Origin: Actinomycetospora termitidis
GTDB lineage: Bacteria > Actinomycetota > Actinomycetes > Mycobacteriales > Pseudonocardiaceae
Assembly: GCF_030286555.1 (NCBI RefSeq)
Contig: NZ_JASVWF010000001.1
Coordinates: 1,178,001-1,242,000, forward strand
Direction of reading: 5' to 3'
DNA: 64,000 nucleotides
This document shows, piece by piece, positions 35,453 through 43,544 of this stretch. The translations under genes and the position numbers were made by a program. The notes beneath the pieces were generated by a model. That model ran no database searches. It had not been told where the DNA came from and saw only the letters and a program-made list of their open reading frames with translations. Each line of letters begins with the position of its first letter. The stretch's first letter is position 1.

Positions 35453-38400
35453 GTGGCCATCCCCGACCGTCCCGAGGGCGCCCGCCCGATCCCCGGTCCG
35501 AAGCCCCTCCCGCTGATCGGCAACCTGCGCGACCTGCCGTCCGGCCGGACGATGCAGCGCCTGCTCGAGCTGTCGACGCAGTACGGGCCGATGTTCGTGC
35601 TGCACGCCGCCGACGGACCCCGCTACATCGCGTCCGGCCTGGAGATGATCGACGACCTCTGCGACGACACCCGGTTCGTGAAGTACGTCGGGGCCGGGCA
35701 GCGCGAGCTGCGCAAGACCCAGAGCTCGGCGGGACTGTTCACCGCGGACTCCGACGACCCGATGTGGCGCAGCGCCCACGACATCCTGCTGCCGGCGTTC
35801 TCGCAGCGAGCCATCCGCGCCTACGTGCCGCTGATGGTCGACATCGCCGACCAGCTGCTGCTCAAGTGGGAGCGCCTCAACCCGGGCGAGTCGATCGACG
35901 TCACCGGCGACATGACCCGGCTGACCCTCGACACGATCGCGCTGTGCGGCTTCGGGTACCGGTTCAACTCGTTCTACCGCGACACCCAGCACCCGTTCGT
36001 CGGCGCGATGATGGGCGCCCTGAACGAGAGTCAGGCCCGCCAGCGCATCCCTCCGGCCGTCGTGCGGATGCGCCGGGGCGCGCAGCGGGCGCTCGAGGCG
36101 GACATGCAGTTCATGCAGGACACGGTGCAGCAGATCCTGTCCGAGCGCCGCGCCTCCGGCGAGCCCGGGGACGACCTGCTGGGCCACATGCTCGTCGGGA
36201 CGGACAAGGAGGGGCGGCCGCTGCCCGACGACAACATCGTCTCGCAGTGCATCACCTTCCTGGTCGCCGGCCACGAGACCACCAGCGGGCTGCTCTCGTT
36301 CGCGATCTCCTACCTGTTGAAGGCGCCCGATGTGGTGGCGCGGGCGCAGGCCGAGGTCGACGAGGTCCTGGGTACGGACCTGTCCGCCGCGCCCACCGCG
36401 GCGCAGATCGGGAAGCTGACCTACGTCACGCAGATCCTTGAGGAGACCCTGCGGCTGTGGCCGACCGCGCCGGCGTTCACGCGTCAGCCCCTCGAGGACA
36501 CCACGGTCGGCGGCTTCGAGTTCCGCGCCGGCACCCCGATCGTCGCGGCCTCGATCGCGCTGCACCGGAACACCGACGTCTGGGGCGACGACGCCTGGGA
36601 GTTCGACCCCGACCACTTCGCGCCCGAGCGGCGCGAGGGCCGCCCGCCGAACGCCTACAAGCCCTTCGGCTCCGGGGTGCGGGCCTGCATCGGGCGCCAG
36701 TTCGCGCTGCAGGAGGCGATCCTGGTGCTGGCGATGGTGCTGCAGCGCTTCGAGTTGGTCGACCACGCGGACTACCGGCTCCGGATCCAGGAGAGCCTGA
36801 CCCTCAAGCCGGACGGGCTGACGATCCAGGTGCGGCCGCGGGCGGGGCGCACGCGCGGTGGACCGGTGACGAGCCGCCCGGAACCCGCACCCGTCGTCGA
36901 GGAGTCCGCTCCGGTGGCCGACCGGCACGGCACCCCGCTGCTGGTGCTGTTCGGGTCGAACCTCGGGGCGGCCGAGGACATCGCCACCCGCATCGCGCGG
37001 GACGGCACCGACCGCGGCTGGGCGACGATGCTCGCCCCGCTCGACGACCGCGTCGGGTCGGTGCGGATGGGCGAGGCCTCGCCGTCCCGGGCCGACCTCC
37101 CGGCCGAGGGCGCCGTCGTCGTCGTGACCGCGTCGTACAACGGGCTGCCGCCGGACAACGCCACCGCGTTCTGCGACTGGGTCCGTGGTGACCGGGCCGA
37201 CGCCGCCGGGGTGCGCTACACCGTGTTCGGCTGCGGCAACCGCGACTGGGCCTCGACCTACCAGGCGGTGCCGACCCTGATCGACGACCGGCTCGCCGCC
37301 GCCGGGGCGGAACGCGTGTACCGACGCGGCGAGGGCGACGCCCGCGGCGACTTCGACGGCCAGTTCCACGACTGGTACGCCGGGCTGTGGGACGCGCTGG
37401 GCACGGCGTGCGGCGTCGCGGCCGTCGATGCCGAGGCGGCGGGCGGCCCGCGGCTGCGGGTGTCGCTGGAGAACCGCCGCGGAGGGAGCCCGGTCGTCCG
37501 GTCGTTCGCGGCGGTGCCCGCGACGGTCGTCGTGAACCGGGAGCTGACGGCGCGGGCGGGCACCCCGGGCGGTCGGTCGGTGCGCCACGTGGAGATCGCG
37601 CTGCCCGCCGGGACGACCTACCGGGCGGGGGACCACCTCGGGGTGCTGCCGCGCAACGACGTCGGGCTGCTGAACCGGGTCATGGCGCGCTTCGGGCTCG
37701 ACGCGGGCCAGTACGCGACGCTCTCGGCGCCCGGCGGGGCCCCGACGCACCTGCCCACCGGGGAGCCCTACCCGTTGCTCGCGATCCTCGCCGGGTGCGT
37801 GGAGCTGCAGGACGTCGCCACCCGGCCGCAGATCACCGCCCTCGCGGCGTCGATGCCGCCGGGCCCGGTGCGCGAGGACCTCGCGGCCCTGGCGGGGACC
37901 GACGACGGGGCCCGCGCCCGCTACCGCGAGCAGGTCGGGCGGCCGCGGGTGACGTTCCTGGAGCTGGTCGAGCGGCACCCGGAGGCGTCGATCGGGTTCG
38001 CGGAGTTCCTCGACCTGCTGCCGGCCCTGCGGCCGCGCTACTACTCGATCTCCTCCGCGCCGTCGGTGTCCGACGAGGCGTCGCTGACGGTCGGGGTGCT
38101 CGACGAGCCCGCCCGCTCCGGGGAGGGCCGCTACCGCGGCACCTGCTCGACGCACCTGGCCGCGGCACCCGAGGGCGGGACGGTGTTCTGCCTGGTGCGG
38201 GAGCCCTCGATCGCCTTCCGGCCGCCCGAGAACCCGCACCGCCCGATGCTGATGGTGGGCGCGGGGACCGGGATGGCGCCGTTCCGCGGCTTCCTGCAGG
38301 ACCGGGGCGCGCTCGCGGCCCGCGGGGTGCCGATCGCGGAGTCCCTGCTCGTGCTCGGCTGTCGCGACCCCGAGGACGACCTGCTCTACGCCGACGAGCT

Positions 38401-38710
38401 CGCCCGGTACGACAAGGACGGCGTGGCCCGGCTCGTGACGGCGTGCTCGCGGGTCCCGGGCCACCACCGCTACGTCCAGGACGCGCTGGCAGCGGAGGCC
38501 GACGCGGTGTGGGCGCTGCTGCAGTCCGACGCGGTGGTCTACGTGTGCGGCAACGCGGCCACGATGGCGCCGGGCGTCCGGGCGGCGCTGGCTGACGTCT
38601 TCCGGACGCGGACGGGCGCCGGGGACGCCGACGCCGAGGCCTGGTTCGCGGGGCTGCGCGCGCAGGGCCGCTACCTCGAGGACATCTGGGGGGAGACCGC
38701 GGTGGTGTAG
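35453..38710 (+). CDS. Self-sufficient cytochrome P450 / NADPH-P450 reductase fusion (P450 BM3 type)
   Basis: A 1085-residue fusion like CYP102A1. The P450 domain (1-~460) has A-G-H-E-T-T-S in the I helix (272-278), E-E-T-L-R-L-W, and the heme loop F-G-S-G-V-R-A-C-I-G-R with Cys412. The substrate channel segment A-G-L-F-T keeps the Phe equivalent to BM3 Phe87. A linker leads to a flavodoxin-like FMN domain (L-F-G-S-N-L-G from ~498), then the FAD/NADPH domain (R-Y-Y-S-I-S-S-A, G-A-G-T-G-M-A-P-F-R-G-F) ending D-I-W-G with the FAD-stacking Trp. It should hydroxylate fatty acids or similar compounds. GTG at 35453 has AAGGAG eight bases upstream. Confidence 0.97.
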   Translation: MAIPDRPEGARPIPGPKPLPLIGNLRDLPSGRTMQRLLELSTQYGPMFVLHAADGPRYIASGLEMIDDLCDDTRFVKYVGAGQRELRKTQSSAGLFTADSDDPMWRSAHDILLPAFSQRAIRAYVPLMVDIADQLLLKWERLNPGESIDVTGDMTRLTLDTIALCGFGYRFNSFYRDTQHPFVGAMMGALNESQARQRIPPAVVRMRRGAQRALEADMQFMQDTVQQILSERRASGEPGDDLLGHMLVGTDKEGRPLPDDNIVSQCITFLVAGHETTSGLLSFAISYLLKAPDVVARAQAEVDEVLGTDLSAAPTAAQIGKLTYVTQILEETLRLWPTAPAFTRQPLEDTTVGGFEFRAGTPIVAASIALHRNTDVWGDDAWEFDPDHFAPERREGRPPNAYKPFGSGVRACIGRQFALQEAILVLAMVLQRFELVDHADYRLRIQESLTLKPDGLTIQVRPRAGRTRGGPVTSRPEPAPVVEESAPVADRHGTPLLVLFGSNLGAAEDIATRIARDGTDRGWATMLAPLDDRVGSVRMGEASPSRADLPAEGAVVVVTASYNGLPPDNATAFCDWVRGDRADAAGVRYTVFGCGNRDWASTYQAVPTLIDDRLAAAGAERVYRRGEGDARGDFDGQFHDWYAGLWDALGTACGVAAVDAEAAGGPRLRVSLENRRGGSPVVRSFAAVPATVVVNRELTARAGTPGGRSVRHVEIALPAGTTYRAGDHLGVLPRNDVGLLNRVMARFGLDAGQYATLSAPGGAPTHLPTGEPYPLLAILAGCVELQDVATRPQITALAASMPPGPVREDLAALAGTDDGARARYREQVGRPRVTFLELVERHPEASIGFAEFLDLLPALRPRYYSISSAPSVSDEASLTVGVLDEPARSGEGRYRGTCSTHLAAAPEGGTVFCLVREPSIAFRPPENPHRPMLMVGAGTGMAPFRGFLQDRGALAARGVPIAESLLVLGCRDPEDDLLYADELARYDKDGVARLVTACSRVPGHHRYVQDALAAEADAVWALLQSDAVVYVCGNAATMAPGVRAALADVFRTRTGAGDADAEAWFAGLRAQGRYLEDIWGETAVV

Positions 38711-38744
38711 CGCCGGGCCGGGCGCCCGGCGAGGATGGAGCACC

Positions 38745-39866
38745 ATGGCGACGACGATCTTCTCCGAGATGTCCGCGTTGGCCGTGCAGTACGACGCGAT
38801 CAACCTCGGCCAGGGCTTCCCCGACACCCCCGGGCCCCGGGAGGTCGTCGACGCCGCCGTCGCCGCCATGCACCGCGGGCAGAACCAGTACCCGCCCGCC
38901 GTCGGGGTCCCGGCGTTGCGCGAGGCGATCTGCCACCACCAGCAGCGCTTCTACGGGATCGACCTGGACCCGGCGTCGCAGGTCGTGGTGTGTGCCGGGG
39001 CGTCGGAGGCGCTGTCTTCGGCGCTGGTGGCGCTCGTCGGCGCCGGCGACGAGGTGATCGCCCTCGAGCCGTTCTACGACCTGTACCAGGCGGCGTCCGT
39101 GCTGGTCGGGGCAGCCCTGGTGCCGGTGCGGATCAGCGCCCCGGACTTCCGGCTGGACCCGGAGCTGCTCCGGGCGGCGGTCACCGAGCGGACGAAGGTC
39201 ATCCTGCTCAACTCCCCGCACAACCCGACCGGCGCGGTGCTCTCGCGCGACGAGCTGCAGGCCGTCGCGGACGTGGCGATCGAGCACGACCTGATCGTCC
39301 TCACCGACGAGGTCTACGAGCACCTGCTGTTCGACGACGAGGTGCACGTCCCGATCTCGACGCTGCCGGGCATGGCGGAGCGGACGGTCACGGTCTCGTC
39401 GGCGGGCAAGACGTTCTCGGTGACCGGCTGGAAGATCGGCTGGGCGACGGGGCCGGCGGAGCTGATCGAGAAGGTGCTCGGGGTCAAGCAGTGGTTCTCG
39501 TTCGCCTCCGGGACGCCGCTCCAGTACGCCGTCGCCGTCGGGCTGGAGCTGCCCGACGACCGGTTCGCGACGATGGGTCGGGAACTCCAGGCCAAGCGCG
39601 ACCTGCTGACCGACGGCCTGCGTGAGCTGGGCATGGAGGTCTACCACTCGAAGGCGACGTACTTCGTGACGGCGGACATCGCGCCGCTGGGCGAGACCGA
39701 CTCGCTGGAGTTCTGCCGCTCGCTGCCCGCGCGCGTGGGGGTGGCCGCCGTGCCGAACCAGGTGTTCCACGCGTCGCCGGAGGGGGTCGAGACCCAGGTG
39801 CGGTTCGCCTGCTGCAAGCGCGACGAGGTGCTCGCCGACGCGCTGCTGCGGCTGCGGAAGTTGTGA
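38745..39866 (+). CDS. PLP-dependent aminotransferase, class I/II (DapC/kynurenine aminotransferase-like)
   Basis: A 373-residue fold-type I aminotransferase: N-L-G-Q-G-F-P-D at 20-27, Y-P-P-A-V-G near 50, N-S-P-H-N-P-T-G at 156-163, D-E-V-Y-E-H near 188, and the PLP lysine Lys222 in S-S-A-G-K-T-F-S. The opening matches the methionine/glutamine/kynurenine aminotransferase group and mycobacterial Rv0858c (N-succinyldiaminopimelate aminotransferase DapC). Substrate cannot be settled from sequence. ATG at 38745, 34 bases after the P450; its stop overlaps the next GTG. Confidence 0.88.
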   Translation: MATTIFSEMSALAVQYDAINLGQGFPDTPGPREVVDAAVAAMHRGQNQYPPAVGVPALREAICHHQQRFYGIDLDPASQVVVCAGASEALSSALVALVGAGDEVIALEPFYDLYQAASVLVGAALVPVRISAPDFRLDPELLRAAVTERTKVILLNSPHNPTGAVLSRDELQAVADVAIEHDLIVLTDEVYEHLLFDDEVHVPISTLPGMAERTVTVSSAGKTFSVTGWKIGWATGPAELIEKVLGVKQWFSFASGTPLQYAVAVGLELPDDRFATMGRELQAKRDLLTDGLRELGMEVYHSKATYFVTADIAPLGETDSLEFCRSLPARVGVAAVPNQVFHASPEGVETQVRFACCKRDEVLADALLRLRKL

Positions 39867-40462
39867 GGACCGGGGTCGTCGACCTCCTGTGGCGACACCC
39901 GACGGTGGTGGTCGTGCTGGTCCCGCTGCTGGCCTTCGGCATCCCCGGGACGATCGGCTACCTCATGGGGCGCCAACCCGACCGTCCGGCGGCCGAGCGG
40001 CTGGTCGCCGAGCAGATGTCGGCGCGCTATCGCGCCGCGATCACGGCCTCCTGCGACGACCCGGACCGGAGCGGGTGGCGGTGCACGTTGCGCGACTCGG
40101 CCGGCAACCGGGGGTGGTGGTACCGCGCGCGCTTCGTCGACGACTGCGGTGCCCGCTTCTGCGAGCCGACGCGGGAGTACGACGACCATCGCTTTCCGGT
40201 GCTCGACGCACGGGGCGTGCAGGTCGAGACCCTGCCCTACCCCGACCCCGGGTCCACCCGCGCCGACACCGTCGACGACGCGGTGTTCCGCGGCAACCAG
40301 GCGCGCGAGCCGGACTACCGCCCGTACTCCGTCCAGTGCCCCGACCCCGTCGGGACGAGCCCGGTGCCCTGCCGGACGTCGGGCGTCGCCCTCGAGGCCA
40401 GCGCCCGCACGAACGACACGGGCGGCTACGAGCTGACGGTCCGGTGGGCGCTCGCACCCTGA
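39863..40462 (+). CDS. Membrane-anchored protein of unknown function
   Basis: A 199-residue protein with one N-terminal transmembrane segment (residues ~13-35: V-V-V-V-L-V-P-L-L-A-F-G-I-P) and an extracytoplasmic domain containing six cysteines (C-D-D-P, R-C-T-L, D-D-C-G-A-R-F-C, V-Q-C-P-D-P, P-C-R-T), likely paired in disulfides. No domain is recognised. GTG at 39863 overlaps the aminotransferase stop by four bases, so it is translated as part of that unit. Confidence 0.75.
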   Translation: MRTGVVDLLWRHPTVVVVLVPLLAFGIPGTIGYLMGRQPDRPAAERLVAEQMSARYRAAITASCDDPDRSGWRCTLRDSAGNRGWWYRARFVDDCGARFCEPTREYDDHRFPVLDARGVQVETLPYPDPGSTRADTVDDAVFRGNQAREPDYRPYSVQCPDPVGTSPVPCRTSGVALEASARTNDTGGYELTVRWALAP

Positions 40463-40488
40463 CAATATCTTGGTCGCCGAGATAATAT
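40459..40488 (+). promoter_or_regulatory. Promoter with operator in the -35/-10 spacer
   Basis: CTGACA at 40459-40464 (-35) and TAATAT at 40483-40488 (-10) are 18 bases apart. Filling the spacer is the inverted repeat TATCTTGG-TCG-CCGAGATA (40466-40484, one G-T pair). Six bases after the -10 comes the ATG of the monooxygenase, so the mRNA should be leaderless. A repressor on this site would block RNA polymerase. The half-site resembles MarR- or TetR-type operators (ATCTTG...CAAGAT). Confidence 0.8.
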
Positions 40489-40494
40489 GGTGGC

Positions 40495-41682
40495 ATGGGG
40501 ACGAGCGTGGTGGTGGTCGGCGGCGGACCGGGCGGGGTGCTGCTGACGTACCTGTTGGCGCGGGGCGGGGTCGAGGTGACGCTGCTCGAGGCGCGGCACG
40601 ACTTCGCCCGGCGCTTCCGGGGTGACACGCTCGCGCCCGGGGTCCTGGAGTACCTCGACGACCTCGGGCTGGCCGACGACCTGCTCGCCGAGGTCCCGCA
40701 CACCCGCTCGGACGCGTTCCGCTGGCACACCCCGGAGCGCACGTACCGGCTGCTGGACTACCGCGGCGCCTCGTCGCGGTTCCCGTTCTACGCGCTGATC
40801 CCGCAGGCCCGGTTCCTGCCGTGGCTGGCCGCGAAGGCGGAGGGGTTCGGCGCCGTCGTGCGGATGGGTGCCCGGTTCTCGGACCTCGTCCGCGACGGCG
40901 ACCGCGTGACCGGCGTGCGCTACACCGTCGACGGCGAGGCCCACGAGCTCGCGGCAGACCTCGTCGTCGGCGCGGACGGCCGGTCGTCGAAGGTCCGTAC
41001 CGCGGCCGGGATCGAGGCCACGGAGCTGGGTGCGAGCCTCGACCTGCTGTGGGCCGCGGTCGACCAGCACGACGACGACCCGCCGTCCTCCGGGCTCGAC
41101 CTCTTCGCGCGTCCCGGCGGCACGGTGGCGCTGCTCGACCAGGGCACCGGGCAGTGGCAGGTCGGCTGGTCGATCCCCGCCGGGACGTTCGCGCAGGTGC
41201 GGGAGGCGGGCGTGGACCCACTGATCGACGCGCTCGGCGCGGTCCTGCCGTGGCTGGCCGACCGGGTCCGGGCGGGCGTCGGCAGCGTGAACGACCTGAC
41301 GTTGCTGCCGGTCCGCATCACGACGGTGGACACCTGGTCGAGGCCCGGCGTCGTGCTCCTCGGCGACGCGGCGCACGTGATGAGCCCGGTCGGCGGCAAC
41401 GGGATCAACCTGGCACTCGCCGACGCGGCGGAGCTGGCCAACCTCGTCGTCACCGGGGGCGACCCGGCCGAGCTGGAGCGGCGCCGCCGACCCACCGTGG
41501 AGGCCGAGCAGCAGCGCCAGGTCCGCACCGAGCGGGCGGCCGCGGGGCGCAACGCCGCGGGGGACACCGCGCCGCCGACGGTGCTGCGCGTGCTGTCCGC
41601 GATCCCCGGGTTCTCCCGCCTCGCCGCGCGGCGGTCCCGGGTCCCGATGGCGGCGCCGGTGCCGGCGATCGCGAACGCCTGA
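40495..41682 (+). CDS. FAD-dependent monooxygenase
   Basis: A 395-residue class A flavin monooxygenase. Rossmann motif V-V-G-G-G-P-G-G at residues 6-13; E-A-R-H near 33; V-V-G-A-D-G-R-S-S-K near 158 (DG motif); L-L-G-D-A-A-H-V-M-S-P-V-G-G-N-G-I-N near 286 (GD motif). The layout resembles enzymes that modify aromatic compounds or inactivate tetracycline-like drugs. It is transcribed from its own operator-bearing promoter; no MarR or TetR gene is adjacent. The last codon overlaps the first of three 30-bp repeats. Confidence 0.92.
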   Translation: MGTSVVVVGGGPGGVLLTYLLARGGVEVTLLEARHDFARRFRGDTLAPGVLEYLDDLGLADDLLAEVPHTRSDAFRWHTPERTYRLLDYRGASSRFPFYALIPQARFLPWLAAKAEGFGAVVRMGARFSDLVRDGDRVTGVRYTVDGEAHELAADLVVGADGRSSKVRTAAGIEATELGASLDLLWAAVDQHDDDPPSSGLDLFARPGGTVALLDQGTGQWQVGWSIPAGTFAQVREAGVDPLIDALGAVLPWLADRVRAGVGSVNDLTLLPVRITTVDTWSRPGVVLLGDAAHVMSPVGGNGINLALADAAELANLVVTGGDPAELERRRRPTVEAEQQRQVRTERAAAGRNAAGDTAPPTVLRVLSAIPGFSRLAARRSRVPMAAPVPAIANA

Positions 41683-41768
41683 CACGTCGTGTCAGCAATG
41701 GCCCGTTCCTGACGTCAGGTGTGCGAACGGCGCCATCCTGACGTCACGTGTCAGCAATGGCTCAGTGC
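41680..41768. repeat. Three tandem 29-30-bp repeats after the monooxygenase
   Basis: Units start at 41680, 41710 and 41739, each beginning TGAC. Units 1 and 3 share GTGTCAGCAATGGC and units 2 and 3 share TGACGTCA. Unit 1 contains a perfect TGACACG-T-CGTGTCA palindrome; TGACGTCA in units 2 and 3 is also palindromic. Unit 1 includes the monooxygenase stop and unit 3 runs into the end of the convergent permease, so the repeats supply both stop codons. They may act as a bidirectional terminator or binding array. Confidence 0.75.
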
Positions 41769-42944
41769 TGACGAACGGCGGCCGCCCAGCACCACCGTCC
41801 CCACGACGAGCACCGGCACCAGTGCGACGGGACCGGCGAAGGCGAGCACGACCGTGACCACCACACACGCGGCCGCCGCCGCGACGCGGACGCCTCCGGT
41901 CAGGAGGCGGACACCGGCCGCCGTGGCGGCGACGTACACCGCGAGGAAGAGGACGGTCGGGATCGCGACGAGCGTGGTGGTGCTCCACCATCCGGTGCCG
42001 GTGCCGACCAGCAGCACCACCCCGACCGCCGCGACCCCGACCGGGAGGCGGCGGGCGAGCGCCGGGCCGGACACCTCCGTCGTCATCGCGGCGGCGCCGG
42101 TCAGGTAGGCGTTCGTGGCCGCGAGGGTGAGGGCGACGGCGGCGACCGCGGCCACCAGGGCGCCGGCGGGCCCGACGCCGGTCGCGAGCAGGTCCGCGAC
42201 CGGGGTCGGGCTCCCCGCCCGCGGGCCCAGGACGCCGACCGTCGCGCCGGCCAGCGCGAGGTAGAGCACCGACGTCACGACGAAGGCGGCCGCGATCACC
42301 CGGGGCAGCTGACCACGCGGCGAGCGCAGGCGCGCCGTCAGCGGGGACACCGCCTCCCAGCCGACGAACGACAGCATCAGCACCGAGCTCGCCGTGCCGA
42401 CCGCGACCCAGCCGTGCGGGGCGAACGGCGTCCAGTGCCCGGCCCGTGCGTGCGGGGCCGCGGCGAGCACGGCCACGGCCACGAGCGCAATCAGCACGCC
42501 GACGAGCCCCAGCTGGACGCGCGCGGACGAGCGCCCGCCGGAGGCGGTCAGCGTCACGACGAGCAGGAGCAGGACGGCGGCGAGGGCCGTGGTCATCCCG
42601 GGTCCGCCGCCGAGCGGCCGCGCCGCGTAGGACGCGCCGATCAGGCACACGACCGGCGCCCCCAGGACGGCTCCCCCGAGGAAGCAGACCGCGACCGCCC
42701 GCTCCGCGCGCGGGCCGAACGCCGCCCCGGCGAATCCCGCGGCGCCAGACCGCCCCGGGTACGCGCGCCCGAGCGCCCCGAACACCGTCGCGAGCAGCCC
42801 GGACAGCAGGAGCAGGCCGCCCCAGGCGACGGTCGACGCCGGGCCGGCGACCTCGGCGGCGAGGCCGGGCAGGAGGAGCACGCCGGGCCCGAGCAGGGCG
42901 CCGACGTAGAGGGTGACCGCTCGCGGTGTCGTGAGTTCGTCCAT
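41751..42944 (-). CDS. APC-superfamily amino-acid permease
   Basis: A 397-residue integral membrane protein with about 12 hydrophobic segments. The start L-Y-V-G-A-L-L-G-P-G-V-L-L-L-P-G matches the first helix of APC transporters, where the unwound Gly-rich loop binds the substrate. F-V-G-W-E-A-V-S-P-L lies in helix 6 to 7. It diverges from an Lrp-type regulator, which probably controls it, implying an amino acid substrate. ATG at 42944 is chosen over GTG at 42950. It ends in the repeat at 41739. Confidence 0.9.
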   Translation of the reverse strand: MDELTTPRAVTLYVGALLGPGVLLLPGLAAEVAGPASTVAWGGLLLLSGLLATVFGALGRAYPGRSGAAGFAGAAFGPRAERAVAVCFLGGAVLGAPVVCLIGASYAARPLGGGPGMTTALAAVLLLLVVTLTASGGRSSARVQLGLVGVLIALVAVAVLAAAPHARAGHWTPFAPHGWVAVGTASSVLMLSFVGWEAVSPLTARLRSPRGQLPRVIAAAFVVTSVLYLALAGATVGVLGPRAGSPTPVADLLATGVGPAGALVAAVAAVALTLAATNAYLTGAAAMTTEVSGPALARRLPVGVAAVGVVLLVGTGTGWWSTTTLVAIPTVLFLAVYVAATAAGVRLLTGGVRVAAAAACVVVTVVLAFAGPVALVPVLVVGTVVLGGRRSSALSHC

Positions 42945-42980
42945 GTCCACGACGATCGCGCGCGGCGCGGCGCATCCGCT

Positions 42981-42995
42981 GCCGAATCCATCGGC
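42981..42995. promoter_or_regulatory. Candidate Lrp operator
   Basis: GCCGA-ATCCA-TCGGC is a 15-bp inverted repeat in the 106-base gap between the divergent permease and lrp genes, a typical size and place for an AsnC/Lrp site. A TAGGCT (43038-43043) seven bases before the lrp GTG looks like its -10 element. Confidence 0.45.
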
Positions 42996-43050
42996 ATCCG
43001 GGCTGATCGGCGCAATGATCCGTCAGTATCCGGCCACTAGGCTGCACGAC

Positions 43051-43530
43051 GTGCCGGAGGAGGAGTTCGACAAGATCGACCGCACCATCCTGACGATCCT
43101 GCAGCGCGAGGGCCGGATCGCGAACGTGGAGCTGGCCGAGCGGGTGTCCCTGTCGCCGTCGTCGTGCCTGCGCCGCACCAGGGCGCTCGAGGCGGCCGGA
43201 CTGATCAGCGGGTACCGGGCCGAGCTGGACCGGACGCGGGCCGGTCTCGGGATGACGGTGTTCATCTCGCTGCGGGTCGACCAGCACTCCCGCCGGACGT
43301 CGCGCGCGATCGAGGACGCCCTGACCGCGATCCCGGCGGTGATCGCGTGCCACGTCGTGAGCGGGGACGCCGACTTCCTCGTCGAGGCGGTCGTGCCCGA
43401 CTTCGCGGCGTACGAGTCGATGCTGCTCGACCAGGTCCTCGCGGTCGACGCGGTCACCGACGCCCGGTCGACCTTCGCGATCCGCACCGTGCTGTCGCGC
43501 GGACCGCTGCCGGTCGACCGGGTCCGGTGA
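43051..43530 (+). CDS. Lrp/AsnC-family regulator
   Basis: A 159-residue regulator with N-terminal helix-turn-helix (D-K-I-D-R-T-I-L near 7, V-E-L-A-E-R-V-S-L-S-P-S-S-C-L-R-R) and C-terminal RAM ligand-binding domain (V-S-G-D-A-D-F-L-V-E-A near 105). It is divergent from an amino-acid permease and followed, convergently, by the transporter-amidohydrolase-urease operon. GTG at 43051 gives the normal Lrp N-terminus and fits the TAGGCT -10; an in-frame ATG at 43015 is less likely. Confidence 0.9.
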   Translation: MPEEEFDKIDRTILTILQREGRIANVELAERVSLSPSSCLRRTRALEAAGLISGYRAELDRTRAGLGMTVFISLRVDQHSRRTSRAIEDALTAIPAVIACHVVSGDADFLVEAVVPDFAAYESMLLDQVLAVDAVTDARSTFAIRTVLSRGPLPVDRVR

Positions 43531-43544
43531 CGCCGGACCCGCCG

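Noticed and set aside
34928-38869. A 1313-codon minus-strand open frame opposite the P450 fusion
   Set aside because: Antisense shadow of a protein with intact heme, FMN, FAD and NADPH motifs.
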